DNA from: Pseudomonas sp. W4I3 | GTDB taxonomy: Bacteria > Pseudomonadota > Gammaproteobacteria > Pseudomonadales > Pseudomonadaceae | NCBI RefSeq assembly: GCF_030816195.1 | Contig: NZ_JAUSXS010000001.1 | Coordinates: 953,501 to 1,017,500, forward strand | DNA: 64,000 nt | Direction of reading: 5' to 3' | Shown: positions 8,971 to 19,846 of the stretch, piece after piece | Position numbering within the stretch: the first letter of the stretch is position 1 | Layout of the letters: each line of letters begins with the position of its first letter | Made by a program: the position numbers and the translations under genes | Notes under the pieces: generated by a model | Told to the model about the DNA's origin: nothing | Seen by the model: the letters and a program-made list of their open reading frames with translations, nothing else | Database searches by the model: none

Positions 8971-10554
8971 TCAGTTGCTGATCGCCAGAATGCTTGCCTG
9001 GTACGAGCCGACGAACACATCGAAATCGCCCACTTCGTTCTGTTCAAGCTCAGCCTGTTGAGCCAGCGACGTACGTGCCAGTTCTTCAAAGCGCGCCTGT
9101 TCCTCGGCGGGAAGCGGTTCCTTGCGGAAGTACTCAGCGTGCAGCTCGCTCTGGTGCAGCGAGAACTGCGCAAAACTTTCCTTGCGCTCGGCCATCACTG
9201 CCAGCACCTGAGCTGACGGTGTCAGAGACGGGTCGTTGACCTTGGCCAGTTGAGCGTCCAGGGCCTGGCTGTGTTCAGTGATGCCATGGCTCTCATCGAG
9301 CAGGGCGGCCAGCGGCGCGATTTGTTCCAGCAGTTCGGCAGCCCACTCTTTCATACCCACCGCTTGGCCTTCGCGCTGCAATTGCAGGCCCGGCCGGCGG
9401 CCTTCCTTGACCACGCTGAGGAAGTTGGAGGTGGCATTACCGCATTCGTTATTGGCAAACAGCGGGCTGTCGTTCAACGCGCAATACAACAAGAACGCGT
9501 CGAGAAAGCGCGACTCGGGAAGATCGATACCCATTGGCAGAAACGGGTTGATGTCCAGGCAGCGCACTTCGATGTACTGGATGCCACGGGCCATCAGCGC
9601 CTGGATCGGCCGCTCGCCGGTATAGGTCACGCGCTTGGGGCGGATGTTGGAGTAGTACTCGTTTTCGATCTGCAGGATATTGGTGTTGAGCTGCACCCAC
9701 TCACCATCCTTGTGCGTGCCGACTTCGACATACGGCGCGTAGGGCGTTGCCACCGCTTCGCGCAGACTGTCGGTGTAGCTGGCCAGGTCGTTGTAGCACG
9801 GCGTGAGGCCGGCTTGGGCGTTGCTCTGGTAACCCAGGTCGCTCATGCGCAGGCTGGTGGCGTACGGCAAGTACAGCGTTTCGGCGTCGAGCACTTCAAG
9901 CTGGTGCGAGCGGCCGCGCAGGAAACCCGCGTCCAGGGCCGGCGAGGCACCGAACAGGTACATCAGCAGCCAGCTGTAGCGACGGAAGTTACGAATCAGC
10001 GCGATATAGGCGGTGGATTGATAGTCGCGGTCGGTGCCGACAAACCCTTCGGCTTCCTTGAGCAACGGCCATAGCTCTTCGGGCAGCGAAAAATTGTAGT
10101 GGATACCGGCGATGCATTGCATGGTCTTGCCGTAGCGCAGGGCCAGGCCCTTGCGGTAAACGTACTTGAGCTGCCCGATATTGGACGTGCCGTAGTAGGC
10201 AATCGGAATGTCTTCCTCGGCCGGCAACGGACACGGCATCGAGGGGCTCCACAGGTATTCGCTGCCCAATTTGCTGTAGGCAAAGCGATGGATCTTGTCC
10301 AGGCTGCTCAGGGTATCGGCCGGGTTGGGCAGCGCGGGAGTGATGAACTCCAGCAGCGACTCCGAGTAGTCGGTGGTGATCTGTTCGTGGGTCAACGCGG
10401 CGCCCAGGGCTTCGGGATGCGGCGTCTGGGCCAGGCGACCCTCGCTGGTGACGCGCAGGCATTCACGCTCGATGCCATGCAGGCAGTGCTCTAGCAGGGA
10501 GAGGTGTTCGCGCTTGCCGAGCAGGGCCAGGCGGCGGTTGAGAAGTTCGCTCAA
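8971..10554 (-). CDS. gshA: Glutamate-cysteine ligase
   Basis: Joins L-glutamate and L-cysteine using ATP, the first and rate-limiting step of glutathione synthesis. It matches the proteobacterial type-1 GshA fold: [25 protein letters not shown] near the N-terminus, then [23 protein letters not shown] and the [14 protein letters not shown] region. I place the start at the TTG at 10554, because AAGGA (10562-10566) lies 7 nt before it and the protein then begins [16 protein letters not shown] at 527 aa. The upstream GTG (10569) would put the ribosome-binding site inside the gene. It follows the sulfur-assimilation genes but is separated from them by a REPIN. Confidence 0.93.
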   Translation of the reverse strand: MSELLNRRLALLGKREHLSLLEHCLHGIERECLRVTSEGRLAQTPHPEALGAALTHEQITTDYSESLLEFITPALPNPADTLSSLDKIHRFAYSKLGSEYLWSPSMPCPLPAEEDIPIAYYGTSNIGQLKYVYRKGLALRYGKTMQCIAGIHYNFSLPEELWPLLKEAEGFVGTDRDYQSTAYIALIRNFRRYSWLLMYLFGASPALDAGFLRGRSHQLEVLDAETLYLPYATSLRMSDLGYQSNAQAGLTPCYNDLASYTDSLREAVATPYAPYVEVGTHKDGEWVQLNTNILQIENEYYSNIRPKRVTYTGERPIQALMARGIQYIEVRCLDINPFLPMGIDLPESRFLDAFLLYCALNDSPLFANNECGNATSNFLSVVKEGRRPGLQLQREGQAVGMKEWAAELLEQIAPLAALLDESHGITEHSQALDAQLAKVNDPSLTPSAQVLAVMAERKESFAQFSLHQSELHAEYFRKEPLPAEEQARFEELARTSLAQQAELEQNEVGDFDVFVGSYQASILAISN

Positions 10555-10768
10555 GTTGGATTCCTTCACGCGTCAGTCGCCCCAATATGGGGGTGGGCAA
10601 GACGGTCTACAAGGGTGAAGTTGAAACTGGCGTGATCGCCTGGTTCTGAGTCGATTTGACCCGCTCTGAATATGCCTACTTCACTCCATGAATTGGGCTA
10701 CAGCGAAGCGATAAAATTCCGACGCTGTTGTCGCAGCGCCGAAATTAACTCAAATCAGGGGCAGGGAG

Positions 10769-11152
10769 CTATAGGACAGCGAACGTGCCCTGTGCTTTTG
10801 CGACAAGTCTTTCGCCTTGGTACACGTCGGCTTCGACCACCAATGTGCGCCTGCCGGCGTGAATCACCCGACTGGTGCACAACACGTCACCGTCTTCAAC
10901 GGCGCGGATATAGTTGATCTTGCACTCGATGGTCGCGCTCTGCTGGTCGAACCCGTGAACGCTGGAGCATGCCAGCCCCATGGTGATGTCCACCAGGCTG
11001 AAAATCGCGCCGCCATGCAGCTTGCCGCCGCGATTGCGCAACTGCGGCGCCAGGCTCAGGGCCACCTCGGCAACGCCCTCATCCAGGCGTTGCAGGCGGC
11101 AGCCGATCAGCTCGCTGAACGCGCTCTGGGTCAAACCGGCTGGAATGTCCAT
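10769..11152 (-). CDS. PaaI-type hotdog thioesterase
   Basis: Small acyl-CoA thioesterase-like protein (127 aa) of the PaaI/YbgC hotdog superfamily. The signature LHGGAIFSLVDITMGLACS carries the conserved G-G and Asp of this family. The start codon shares one base with the tex stop (TGATG), so it is probably translated from the tex transcript. The natural acyl-CoA is unknown. Confidence 0.82.
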   Translation of the reverse strand: MDIPAGLTQSAFSELIGCRLQRLDEGVAEVALSLAPQLRNRGGKLHGGAIFSLVDITMGLACSSVHGFDQQSATIECKINYIRAVEDGDVLCTSRVIHAGRRTLVVEADVYQGERLVAKAQGTFAVL

Positions 11153-13476
11153 CAGCGCTTCTTCAACTGCTTGGCATTGGCGAATAGCGAGGCCATGGCG
11201 TTGTTGCTCGGTGCGGCTGTTGCGGTTTCCTTGCGCGGCGCGGTGTTCTGCGACGAGCGCGGTGCCGAGCCAGGGCGCGCGCCACGGGCACCGTCGATTT
11301 TCTCGCCGGGGGTGTCGCTCATGCGCATCGACAGGCCAACGCGTTTGCGCGGGATGTCGACTTCCATCACCTTGACCTTAACCACGTCACCGGCCTTCAC
11401 CGCTTCGCGAGGGTCCTTGATGAACTTCTCCGAAAGCGCGGAGATGTGCACCAAACCGTCCTGATGCACGCCGATATCCACGAACGCACCGAAGTTGGTC
11501 ACGTTGGTCACCACGCCTTCGAGGATCATGCCCGGTTGCAGGTCCTTGAGGTCTTCGACACCGTCCTGGAACTCGGCGGTCTTGAACTCGGGGCGTGGGT
11601 CGCGGCCGGGTTTTTCCAGTTCCTGCAGGATGTCAGCGATAGTGGGTACGCCGAAGGTTTCGTCGGTGTACTTCTTCGGGTCCAGGCGCTTGAGGAACGC
11701 GGCGTCGCCGATCAGCGAGCGGATGTCGCGATCGGTTTCGGCGGCAATGCGCTGTACCAGCGGATAGGCTTCCGGGTGAACCGCAGACGCATCCAGCGGG
11801 TTATCGCCGTTCATTACGCGTAGGAAACCGGCGGCTTGCTCGAAGGTTTTCTCACCCAGGCGCGCGACTTTTTTCAGCGCGGCGCGGGTTTTGAACGCAC
11901 CGTTCTCGTCGCGGTGGGTGACGATATTCTGCGCGAGGGTAGCGTTGAGGCCGGAGATACGCGCGAGCAGCGCCACGGAGGCGGTGTTCACGTCCACACC
12001 CACGGCGTTCACGCAGTCTTCCACCACCGCATCCAGGCCACGCGCCAGCTTGAGCTGCGACACGTCGTGCTGGTATTGGCCGACGCCGATGGATTTGGGG
12101 TCGATTTTCACCAGCTCGGCCAGCGGATCCTGCAGGCGACGGGCAATGGATACGGCGCCGCGGATCGACACGTCGAGGTCCGGGAATTCCTTGGACGCCA
12201 GTTCCGAGGCCGAGTACACCGAAGCACCCGCTTCGGAGACCATGACCTTGGTCATCTTCATGGCCGGGTATTTTTTGATCAGCTCGGCGGCCAGCTTGTC
12301 GGTTTCGCGGCTGGCGGTGCCGTTGCCGATGGCGATCAGGTCCACGGCGTGCTTGGCGCACAGGGCGGCCAGGATCGCGAGGGTCTGGTCCCACTTGTTG
12401 TGCGGTACGTGCGGGTAGACGGTGGCGTGGTCCAGCAGCTTGCCGGTGGCGTCGACCACCGCGACCTTGCAACCGGTGCGCAGGCCCGGGTCCAGGCCCA
12501 GGGTCGCCCGTGGGCCGGCCGGTGCGGCCAGGAGCAGGTCATGCAGGTTGTGGGCGAACACGTTGATCGCCTCGGTTTCGGCACCATCACGCAGCTCACC
12601 GAGCAGGTCGGTTTCCAGGTGGGTGTAGAGCTTGACCTTCCAGGTCCAGCGCACGACTTCACCGAGCCACTTGTCCGCAGGACGATTCTGATTCTGGATG
12701 CCGAATTGTTGACCGATCATGCCTTCGCACGGGTGCATGGTGCCTGGCAGCTCGTCACCGACTTTGAGCGCGGAGCTGAGAATGCCCTCGTTACGGCCGC
12801 GGAAAATCGCCAGGGCGCGGTGGGACGGCATGCTTTTGAGCGGTTCGTCGTGTTCGAAGTAATCGCGGAACTTGGCGCCTTCTTCCTCTTTGCCGGCGAT
12901 GACGCGGGCGCTGAGAATGGCTTCCTGCTTGAGGTAGGTGCGCAGTTTTTCCAGCAGGCTGGCGTTTTCCGCGAAGCGCTCCATCAGGATGTACTTGGCG
13001 CCTTCGAGTGCGGCCTTGATATCAGCGACGCCTTTTTCCGCATCGATAAAGCGTGCGGCTTCGGTTTCCGGGGCCAGCGACGGGTCATTGAACAAACCGT
13101 CGGCCAAGTCACCCAGGCCGGCTTCCAGTGCGATCTGACCCTTTGTACGGCGTTTCTGTTTATACGGCAGGTAAAGGTCTTCGAGGCGGGTCTTGGTATC
13201 GGCGAGCTTGATGTCGCGCTCCAGCTGTGGGGTCAGCTTGCCCTGTTCCTCGATGCTGGCGAGGATGCTGATACGCCGCTCGTCGAGTTCTCGCAGGTAG
13301 CGCAGGCGCTCTTCCAGGTGTCGCAGCTGGATGTCGTCAAGGCTGCCGGTCACCTCTTTTCGGTAACGGGCGATGAAAGGCACCGTAGAGCCCTCATCCA
13401 GTAGCGCGACGGCCGCTTCGACCTGTTGTGGGCGTACACCGAGTTCCTCGGCGATGCGGCTGTTGATGCTGTCCAT
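11152..13476 (-). CDS. tex: Tex-family RNA-binding transcription accessory protein
   Basis: Highly conserved cytoplasmic nucleic-acid-binding protein (774 aa), related to eukaryotic Spt6. Domain order is visible: N-terminal HTH-like helices ([14 protein letters not shown]), YqgF/RNase H-like domain with [16 protein letters not shown], helix-hairpin-helix region ([29 protein letters not shown] is read as two shorter segments, ending near residue 580), and a C-terminal S1 domain ([26 protein letters not shown]). A basic low-complexity tail follows. ATG 13476 has AGGTGG upstream; the longer open frame to 13683 lies in the leader. Confidence 0.92.
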   Translation of the reverse strand: MDSINSRIAEELGVRPQQVEAAVALLDEGSTVPFIARYRKEVTGSLDDIQLRHLEERLRYLRELDERRISILASIEEQGKLTPQLERDIKLADTKTRLEDLYLPYKQKRRTKGQIALEAGLGDLADGLFNDPSLAPETEAARFIDAEKGVADIKAALEGAKYILMERFAENASLLEKLRTYLKQEAILSARVIAGKEEEGAKFRDYFEHDEPLKSMPSHRALAIFRGRNEGILSSALKVGDELPGTMHPCEGMIGQQFGIQNQNRPADKWLGEVVRWTWKVKLYTHLETDLLGELRDGAETEAINVFAHNLHDLLLAAPAGPRATLGLDPGLRTGCKVAVVDATGKLLDHATVYPHVPHNKWDQTLAILAALCAKHAVDLIAIGNGTASRETDKLAAELIKKYPAMKMTKVMVSEAGASVYSASELASKEFPDLDVSIRGAVSIARRLQDPLAELVKIDPKSIGVGQYQHDVSQLKLARGLDAVVEDCVNAVGVDVNTASVALLARISGLNATLAQNIVTHRDENGAFKTRAALKKVARLGEKTFEQAAGFLRVMNGDNPLDASAVHPEAYPLVQRIAAETDRDIRSLIGDAAFLKRLDPKKYTDETFGVPTIADILQELEKPGRDPRPEFKTAEFQDGVEDLKDLQPGMILEGVVTNVTNFGAFVDIGVHQDGLVHISALSEKFIKDPREAVKAGDVVKVKVMEVDIPRKRVGLSMRMSDTPGEKIDGARGARPGSAPRSSQNTAPRKETATAAPSNNAMASLFANAKQLKKR

Positions 13477-13681
13477 AAAACCACCTGAAATTCTGAAAAA
13501 GCAGCTCGCATGCCCGGAAAACAAGGCCTTGCGAGGCTGGTTGAGCGGCCCGACTGGCGCCGCTGCCTGGGTCAAGAGGCAGCCTATTGACCCTCGAAAT
13601 CGAAAAAACACGACAAGCGGGTAAAAAAAAGCCCGGCAGTAAACGGTAACGATCTGACGTTGCCCTGCACAAAGGCGCCGC

Positions 13682-13687
13682 ATTATA
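13682..13687 (-). promoter_or_regulatory. -10 element of a probable tex promoter
   Basis: On the minus strand this reads TATAAT, a consensus -10 hexamer, about 205 nt before the tex start codon. The -35 region is poor. It implies a leader of roughly 200 nt containing a poly-A run and GC-rich hairpin-forming sequence. Confidence 0.4.
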
Positions 13688-13833
13688 ACCAGCGTTCTGC
13701 CCTTGGGGGCTACTGCGCCGGTGGTTCCGGGGCGCGGCTTGGCTGGCGGTAGACGAAAAATCTGCTAACAATGCACACGGTGCGTATAACGGCAGCTAGG
13801 CCATAATGCGCGCCGAGATAAGAGGAGCATCTA

Positions 13834-14574
13834 ATGAGCAGCACTGCACAAACTGCTGAAGGCGAAAAAATTCTCATCGTTGACGACGATCCGGGGCTGA
13901 GCAGCCTGCTGGAGCGTTTCTTCAACTCCAAAGGCTACCGGGCGCGCGCGGTGCCGAACACCGAGCAGATGGACCGCCTGTTGGGTCGCGAAGTGTTCAA
14001 TCTGGTCGTGCTCGACCTGATGTTGCCCGGCGAAGACGGCCTGACCGCCTGCAAGCGTCTGCGCGGCGCGAACAACCAGATCCCGATCATCATGCTCACC
14101 GCCAAGGGTGATGAGCTGAGTCGTATCAAGGGCCTCGAACTGGGCGCTGATGACTACCTGGCCAAGCCGTTCAACCCTGACGAGTTGATGGCGCGGGTCA
14201 AGGCCGTATTACGCCGTCAGGCCCCCTCGGTACCGGGTGCGCCAGGCAGCGAAGACGAAAGCGTGACCTTTGGCGACTACGAGTTGTCCCTGGCCACCCG
14301 CGAGCTCAAGCGTGGCGACGAAGTGCACATGCTCACCACCGGCGAATTCGCGGTGCTCAAGGCTCTGGTGATGAACGCTCGCCAGCCACTGACCCGCGAC
14401 AAGCTGATGAACCTGGCCCGTGGCCGAGAATGGGACGCGCTGGAGCGCTCCATCGACGTGCAGATCTCTCGACTGCGCCGGATGATCGAGCCAGACCCTT
14501 CCAAGCCGCGATATATCCAGACGGTGTGGGGTGTGGGTTATGTGTTTGTGCCGGATGGCACCGCAACCAAGTGA
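13834..14574 (+). CDS. ompR: OmpR-family osmolarity response regulator
   Basis: Response regulator (246 aa) paired with the downstream sensor kinase EnvZ. The receiver domain occupies residues about 12-125, with acidic residues in ILIVDDDPG and the phosphoacceptor Asp61 in VVLDLMLPGEDG; Lys is in YLAKPFNPDEL. The C-terminal winged helix ends with the family motif DVQISRLRRMIEPDPSKPRYIQTVWGVGYVF (two segments, about residues 210-240). AGGAG precedes the ATG. Divergent from tex, as in other pseudomonads. Targets are probably envelope genes, by family. Confidence 0.93.
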   Translation: MSSTAQTAEGEKILIVDDDPGLSSLLERFFNSKGYRARAVPNTEQMDRLLGREVFNLVVLDLMLPGEDGLTACKRLRGANNQIPIIMLTAKGDELSRIKGLELGADDYLAKPFNPDELMARVKAVLRRQAPSVPGAPGSEDESVTFGDYELSLATRELKRGDEVHMLTTGEFAVLKALVMNARQPLTRDKLMNLARGREWDALERSIDVQISRLRRMIEPDPSKPRYIQTVWGVGYVFVPDGTATK

Positions 14575-14690
14575 CCGATGATTTGCAGGGGCGGGCATCC
14601 GGCGTTTGATTCCTTGGGGGTCGACGGGGTGTCCGGCGTCTGCAATTCTGCGAGCGCCGCTCGTTTCTGCAAGGTGTCTAGCTGTCTCCT

Positions 14691-16004
14691 ATGAAAACCC
14701 CGCTGTGGTTCCCGCAAAGTTTCTTCTCCCGCACCCTTTGGCTGGTGCTGATCGTCGTTCTGTTTTCGAAAGCCCTCACACTGGTTTATCTACTGATGAA
14801 CGAGGACGTGCTGGTGGATCGGCAGTACAGCCATGGTGTCGCCTTGACGTTGCGTGCCTACTGGGCCGTAGACCCCGAGAACCGTGAAAAAGTAGCCAAG
14901 GCCTCTACGCTGATTCGGGTTGACGGCGCCGGCGTGCCTGAGGGCGAACAGCATTGGCCCTACAGTGAAATCTACCAGCGCCAGATGCAGGCGGAGCTGG
15001 GCGAAGACACCGAAGTGCGGCTGCGCATGCATGTTTCGCCTGCGCTGTGGGTGAGGGCGCCGAGTCTGGGAGATGCCTGGATCAAGGTGCCGCTGTATCC
15101 GCACCCGCTGCGCGGTCAGAAAATCTGGAACGTATTGGGCTGGTTCCTTGCGATCGGCCTGCTTTCAACCGCGTCCGCATGGATCTTCGTGCGCCAGCTC
15201 AACCAACCGCTCAAGCGTCTGGTGTTCGCGGCCCGCCAATTGGGTCAGGGGCGCAGCGTGCGCCTGCCGGTCAGCGATACGCCCAGTGAGATGACCGAGG
15301 TGTATGGCGCATTCAACCAGATGGCGGAGGATGTCGAGCAGGCCGGGCGCGAGCGCGAGCTGATGCTGGCGGGTGTGTCCCATGACCTGCGCACGCCGCT
15401 GACGCGCTTGCGCTTGTCCCTGGAGTTGATGGGCGACCATACCGACCTCACCGATGACATGGTGCGGGACATCGAGGATATGGACGCAATCCTGGACCAG
15501 TTCCTGGCGTTCATCCGTGACGGGCGTGATGAGGTTGTGGAGGAGGTCGACCTGACTGATCTGGTGCGTGAAGTGGTCGCGCCCTATAACCAGAGTGGGG
15601 AACAGGTGCGCATGCGCCTGGAGCCGATTCAGCCATTTGCTTTACGCAGGGTGTCGATGAAGCGCCTGCTCAACAACCTGATCGGCAATGCCTTGCATCA
15701 TGCCGGTTCGGATGTGGAAGTGGCGGCCTACGTGTCTGGCGACAGCGCTGCGCCTTATGTGGTGCTGAGCGTGATGGACCGCGGTACTGGCATCGACCCG
15801 GCTGAACTGGAAGCCATTTTCAACCCGTTCACCCGTGGCGACCGCGCCCGAGGCGGTAAAGGTACCGGTTTGGGGTTGGCGATCGTGCGGCGGATTGCGT
15901 CGATGCACGGCGGCAACGTCGAATTGCGCAACCGTGAAGAGGGCGGGCTGGAAGCACGGGTGCGCTTGCCGCTCGGGTTGATGTTGCCCAGGGATGCGGT
16001 CTAA
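14691..16004 (+). CDS. envZ: EnvZ-family sensor histidine kinase
   Basis: Inner-membrane osmosensor kinase (437 aa) that phosphorylates OmpR. Order: TM1 about residues 15-37, a periplasmic domain of about 110 aa, TM2 about 143-165, HAMP, H-box GVSHDLRTPLTRLR with His231, N-box (LLNNLIGNALHHA), and G-boxes (MDRGTGIDP, GKGTGLGLAIVRRI). It sits 116 bp after ompR with no clear terminator between, so the two are probably co-transcribed. Confidence 0.93.
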   Translation: MKTPLWFPQSFFSRTLWLVLIVVLFSKALTLVYLLMNEDVLVDRQYSHGVALTLRAYWAVDPENREKVAKASTLIRVDGAGVPEGEQHWPYSEIYQRQMQAELGEDTEVRLRMHVSPALWVRAPSLGDAWIKVPLYPHPLRGQKIWNVLGWFLAIGLLSTASAWIFVRQLNQPLKRLVFAARQLGQGRSVRLPVSDTPSEMTEVYGAFNQMAEDVEQAGRERELMLAGVSHDLRTPLTRLRLSLELMGDHTDLTDDMVRDIEDMDAILDQFLAFIRDGRDEVVEEVDLTDLVREVVAPYNQSGEQVRMRLEPIQPFALRRVSMKRLLNNLIGNALHHAGSDVEVAAYVSGDSAAPYVVLSVMDRGTGIDPAELEAIFNPFTRGDRARGGKGTGLGLAIVRRIASMHGGNVELRNREEGGLEARVRLPLGLMLPRDAV

Positions 16005-16019
16005 CAGACAACATGAATC

Positions 16020-16114
16020 AAATGTGGGAGGGGGCTTGCTCCCGATAGCAGAATGTCAGTCAATGCAGATGTAACTGACCCACCGCTATCGGGAGCAAGC
16101 CCCCTCCCACATTT
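16020..16114. repeat. REPIN (paired inverted REPs)
   Basis: Paired REP arms between the convergent envZ and rimK stops, with arms GTGGGAGGGGGCTTGCTCCC and GGGAGCAAGCCCCCTCCCAC. Confidence 0.9.
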
Positions 16115-16144
16115 GAACTGATGTTGTATCAGGGGCAGAGCTTT

Positions 16145-17050
16145 TCAGCCCTTACCCTTGGTCCGAGTCATATTCGGCCCGCCGTTCTTTTCCAGATGCT
16201 GAATGATGATCCCCGCCACATCCTTGCTGGTGGTGGTCTCGATCCCTTCCAGGCCTGGTGATGAGTTAACTTCCATCACCAGCGGCCCATGGTTGGAGCG
16301 CAGAATATCCACGCCGGCCACGGCCAGCCCCATGACCTTGGCTGCACGCAGCGCGGTCATGCGCTCCTCCGGGGTGATCTTGATCAGGCTGGCGCTGCCG
16401 CCACGGTGCAGGTTGGAGCGGAACTCACCCGGCTTGGCCTGGCGCTTCATGGCCGCGATCACCTTGTCGCCCACCACGAAGCAGCGGATATCCGCACCGC
16501 CGGCTTCCTTGATGTACTCCTGCACCATGATGTTCTGCTTGAGGCCCATGAACGCCTCGATCACCGACTCCGCTGCCGTTGCCGTTTCGCACAAGACCAC
16601 GCCAATGCCCTGGGTGCCTTCCAGCACCTTGATCACCAGCGGCGCGCCATTGACCATTTCGATCAGGTCGGGGATGTCATCCGGGGAGTGGGCAAAGCCG
16701 GTGACCGGCAGGCCAATACCCCGGCGCGACAGCAGCTGCAGCGAGCGCAACTTGTCCCGCGAACGTGCGATGGCCACGGATTCATTCAGCGGGAACACGC
16801 CCATCATTTCGAACTGGCGCAGTACCGCGCAGCCGTAGAACGTCACGGAGGCGCCGATGCGCGGGATTACCGCATCAAAACCTTCCAGCGGCTTGCCACG
16901 GTAGTGGATCTGCGGCTTGTGGCTGGCAATGTTCATATAGGCCCGCAACGTGTCGATCACCACCATTTCATGGCCACGTTCAGTGCCGGCCTCGACCAGG
17001 CGGCGGGTGGAATACAGACGCGGGTTTCGCGACAGCACAGCAATCTTCAT
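16145..17050 (-). CDS. rimK: Ribosomal protein S6 glutamate ligase
   Basis: ATP-grasp ligase (301 aa) that adds glutamates to the C-terminus of ribosomal protein S6 (RpsF). In P. fluorescens this is reported to change ribosome function and adaptation to surroundings. Family features: [18 protein letters not shown] at the start, ATP-grasp elements [39 protein letters not shown], and the metal-binding end [14 protein letters not shown]. It overlaps rimB by 4 nt and is the last gene of rimABK. Confidence 0.93.
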   Translation of the reverse strand: MKIAVLSRNPRLYSTRRLVEAGTERGHEMVVIDTLRAYMNIASHKPQIHYRGKPLEGFDAVIPRIGASVTFYGCAVLRQFEMMGVFPLNESVAIARSRDKLRSLQLLSRRGIGLPVTGFAHSPDDIPDLIEMVNGAPLVIKVLEGTQGIGVVLCETATAAESVIEAFMGLKQNIMVQEYIKEAGGADIRCFVVGDKVIAAMKRQAKPGEFRSNLHRGGSASLIKITPEERMTALRAAKVMGLAVAGVDILRSNHGPLVMEVNSSPGLEGIETTTSKDVAGIIIQHLEKNGGPNMTRTKGKG

Positions 17051-17529
17051 GCAGCACCTGGGGCAGAAATAGTGGAGACCGGGAACACCGGCTTGTCTTG
17101 AACATACTTGACGCCTGGGCTGACCACCAATTGGCCGTCAATCAGCGCCTTGGAGCCCAGCAGCAGTCGATAACGCATGGCCTTGCGGCAAGCGAGGGTG
17201 AATTCCACCCGCCACACCCGATCACCCAGCGCCAGGGTGGTGCTGATCACATAGCGCACCTGCGCATGGCCGTTGGAGCTCTTGATGGTTTTCATCGTCA
17301 CCAGGGGCGCTTCGCAGCGGCGGTGGCGCAGTTGCACCACGCTGCCCAGGTGCGCGGTAAAACGCACCCACTTCTCACCGTCACGCTCGAACGGTTCGAT
17401 GTCGGTGGCGTGCAGGCTTGAGGTACTGGCACCGGTGTCGATCTTGGCGCGCAGGCCGGCCACTCCCAAGTCGGGAAGCGCCACCCATTCACGCAGACCC
17501 ACAACGGTCAAATGGTCAAATGTCTTCAA
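17047..17529 (-). CDS. rimB: RimB, retropepsin-like protease-fold protein
   Basis: 160-aa protein of the DUF785 (annotated as ATP-dependent zinc protease) family. The [14 protein letters not shown] motif is the Asp-Thr-Gly-Ala active-site signature of retropepsin-like aspartic proteases. It is the middle gene of rimABK; work on P. fluorescens places RimB as a modulator of RimK activity on S6. It is 12 bp from rimA and overlaps rimK. Confidence 0.85.
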   Translation of the reverse strand: MKTFDHLTVVGLREWVALPDLGVAGLRAKIDTGASTSSLHATDIEPFERDGEKWVRFTAHLGSVVQLRHRRCEAPLVTMKTIKSSNGHAQVRYVISTTLALGDRVWRVEFTLACRKAMRYRLLLGSKALIDGQLVVSPGVKYVQDKPVFPVSTISAPGAA

Positions 17530-17541
17530 TATGGGTACCGG

Positions 17542-18321
17542 TCAATGTGCCCAGGCGTGAGGTGAAACCTTGGCCAGGGCATTGAATGCAGGCCTGGCGA
17601 ACCAGTAACCCTGCATCAGAAATATTCCACAGTCGGAAAGGAAGTCCCGCTCGCCGGCACTTTCGATGCCTTCGGCGATGACAGTAACCCCCAACTGCTC
17701 ACAGATTGTGACAATCCCCCGGACGATCACCTGACGGACACGGTCCTGGTCGACATCGCGAATCAGCGCCATGTCGAGTTTGATCAGGTCAGGTTGGAAA
17801 TCGGCCAGCAGATTCAGCCCCGAATAGCCCGCGCCGAAATCGTCGATGGCGGTCTTGAAGCCGAAGTCGCGGTATTCACGCAGAATATTCGTCAAATGGC
17901 GATAGTTATCTACATGCTCGCTTTCCAGTGTCTCGAAAATCAGGCGGTCCAGCGGAAAATTGTGCGCACGGGCAGCTTCCAGGGTGCTGCGGATACACAG
18001 TTCCGGACGGTATACGGCATTGGGCATGAAGTTGATCGACAGGTGAGTCTGCATGCCCAGGGCAGCAGCGCCGGCAATTGCCTGGGTGCGGCAACGCTGG
18101 TCGAAGCGGTAGCGATTGGTTTCGTTGACATGGGCCAGCACCGACAGCGCGCCTTCACCCTGGATGCCGCGTACCAACGCTTCATTGGCAAATATCGATT
18201 GGTCGCGCAGGTCTACGATAGGCTGGTAGGCGAAAGCAAAATCGAACCCCAGAGGCTCGCTTTGCTGGCAACCCACGCACCGCTGATTGGGCGAGGTGAG
18301 AGAAATGGGAAAGTCGGTCAC
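17542..18321 (-). CDS. rimA: RimA, EAL-domain c-di-GMP phosphodiesterase
   Basis: Stand-alone EAL domain (259 aa) that should hydrolyse c-di-GMP and, by genetic work in P. fluorescens, tunes RimK. All usual catalytic positions are visible: EAL at 47-49 (NEALVRG), Asn in SINFMPN, Glu in FETLES, the DDFGAGYSG loop, Lys in LIKLD and Glu in VIAEGIES. So it is probably active, not a degenerate sensor. A short Cys-containing N-terminus (CVGCQQ) precedes the domain, as in other BLUF-less stand-alone EAL proteins. It is the first gene of the rim operon and divergent from hslR. Confidence 0.87.
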   Translation of the reverse strand: MTDFPISLTSPNQRCVGCQQSEPLGFDFAFAYQPIVDLRDQSIFANEALVRGIQGEGALSVLAHVNETNRYRFDQRCRTQAIAGAAALGMQTHLSINFMPNAVYRPELCIRSTLEAARAHNFPLDRLIFETLESEHVDNYRHLTNILREYRDFGFKTAIDDFGAGYSGLNLLADFQPDLIKLDMALIRDVDQDRVRQVIVRGIVTICEQLGVTVIAEGIESAGERDFLSDCGIFLMQGYWFARPAFNALAKVSPHAWAH

Positions 18322-18437
18322 AGCGTATCCTCGCGAAAACAGGGTGGTACCTGGCGTATCTTAGGTGAGCCTTGGGGTTTATGCGTCGAAGGGCATCAAC
18401 GGTAAGGTTGCGACATTTTTCAGAGCGAGGAATTCAA

Positions 18438-18845
18438 GTGGCTCAAAAACACGAAGAGGAAGAAAAGGTTCGATTGGACAAGTGGTTGTGGGCCGCGCGG
18501 TTCTACAAAACCCGTGCCTTGGCCAAGGCTGCTATCGAGAGCGGCAAGGTGCACCATCGTGGCGAGCGCTGCAAGCCGGGGAAGGAGCCACGAGTCGGCG
18601 ACGAGTTTCAGATTCGTACAGGGTTCGATGAAAAAACCATCGTGGTTCAGGCGCTGTCTGCCGTGCGCCGTGGCGCGCCTGAAGCGCAGGCATTGTATGC
18701 GGAGACCGAGGCCAGCATTGCCAAGCGTGAGAACGCGGCGGCGATGCGCAAGGCGGGGGCTTCGGGCTTGACCACCGATGGCAAGCCGAGCAAGAAGCAA
18801 CGGCGTGATCTGTTCAAGTTTCGCGGCAGTGGCAACGACGATTAA
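18438..18845 (+). CDS. hslR: Heat-shock protein 15, ribosome-associated S4 protein
   Basis: 135-aa RNA-binding protein of the Hsp15 family, which binds 50S subunits carrying a blocked nascent chain and helps recycle them. The S4 domain begins VRLDKWLWAARFYKTR, followed by GKVHHRGERCKPG. A basic C-terminal tail (KPSKKQRRDLFKFRG) is typical. The start is GTG 18438, with GAGG 7 nt upstream (MAQKHEEEEK). Confidence 0.92.
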   Translation: MAQKHEEEEKVRLDKWLWAARFYKTRALAKAAIESGKVHHRGERCKPGKEPRVGDEFQIRTGFDEKTIVVQALSAVRRGAPEAQALYAETEASIAKRENAAAMRKAGASGLTTDGKPSKKQRRDLFKFRGSGNDD

Positions 18846-18880
18846 TGACACGAATCGCCAACCCGAAGAAGATCAAAAAA

Positions 18881-18910
18881 GTGGGAGGGAGCAAGCCTCC
18901 TCCCACATTT
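18881..18910. repeat. Solitary REP hairpin
   Basis: GTGGGAGG-GAGCAAGC-CTCCTCCCAC, a single degenerate REP arm between the convergent hslR and PAP2 genes. Confidence 0.75.
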
Positions 18911-18921
18911 ATCCTGCGGTG

Positions 18922-19725
18922 TTAAGGGGTTGTGCGCATCACACTCAGTCGCCCGATCACCGGCAATCTGCCGAGCAATCCGAAAACCGGCGCTGTTACC
19001 CGCAACAGGAACCCCGACACCTTCGCCGCAAACGGGGTGTAGTAACCCCAGCCCAACGCCAACAGTGCCAGCAAGACCCCGCCGATGTAATCGTCCTGCC
19101 CCCAATGCGCGCCTGCTACCAGTCGCGGCATCATGAACAGCAGCGCCATGCCCCAGATCACCAGCACCTGGCCGACGCGCTTGGCGAAGACGGTCATGAA
19201 CATCGCCCAGATCAACAATACGGAAGCATGATCACCGGGGAAGCTCTGGCTTGAACGGTCTTTCAATTCCCAGGTTTTCTCCAGCCCAGGGAAAAAATCG
19301 CTCATCTGAACCGCGCCGCCAATCACCATGGACGGGCTGCTGTGCTGCCAACCCATCTGCGCCGCGAGCTTGGAAAACAGCATGCGGATAAACAGCAGCA
19401 ACAGAAGAATACCGAGGAAGCCAAAGAACGCCTGGCGCACCTGCACGGCCTTGAACACCCAGTCGCCGCGTATCAGCAGCGCCAACAAGATCACCCCGAC
19501 GACCGCATCAAACGGCCGCAGGCTTGCCACGGCCCATACATGCAACCAGGTGGCGCTGCTCGCCAGCGGGTCATTGAGCAGGTGAAACAGCCACTCGTCG
19601 AAAATCACACACAGCATCTGGCCCGTGGGCCACAGCCAAAAACACAGCAGCCCGATAGCGAGTAGATTGCAAAGAGCCCACCGCCGGAGGTTCCAGTTCG
19701 CTTGGAACAAACCCGGATTGTTCAT
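18922..19725 (-). CDS. PAP2-family membrane phosphatase
   Basis: Integral membrane phosphatase (267 aa) of the PAP2 superfamily, resembling LpxT/lipid phosphatases that act on lipid A or undecaprenyl pyrophosphate. About five to six hydrophobic segments are seen. The catalytic motifs are [11 protein letters not shown] (variant of PSGH) and [16 protein letters not shown] (SRxxxxxHxxxD variant). The substrate cannot be decided from sequence. It is divergent from hslO. Confidence 0.8.
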   Translation of the reverse strand: MNNPGLFQANWNLRRWALCNLLAIGLLCFWLWPTGQMLCVIFDEWLFHLLNDPLASSATWLHVWAVASLRPFDAVVGVILLALLIRGDWVFKAVQVRQAFFGFLGILLLLLFIRMLFSKLAAQMGWQHSSPSMVIGGAVQMSDFFPGLEKTWELKDRSSQSFPGDHASVLLIWAMFMTVFAKRVGQVLVIWGMALLFMMPRLVAGAHWGQDDYIGGVLLALLALGWGYYTPFAAKVSGFLLRVTAPVFGLLGRLPVIGRLSVMRTTP

Positions 19726-19846
19726 AAACTGTTCCTCATCGCTCTATAGCTCCTTGTTTCAGGAGAAACCGCACCAATATGGTGCTAAAGCGTTTAATTT
19801 TATAAACGTTGTAATCATTTTGTCATCACTTCAGATACCCAGACCT

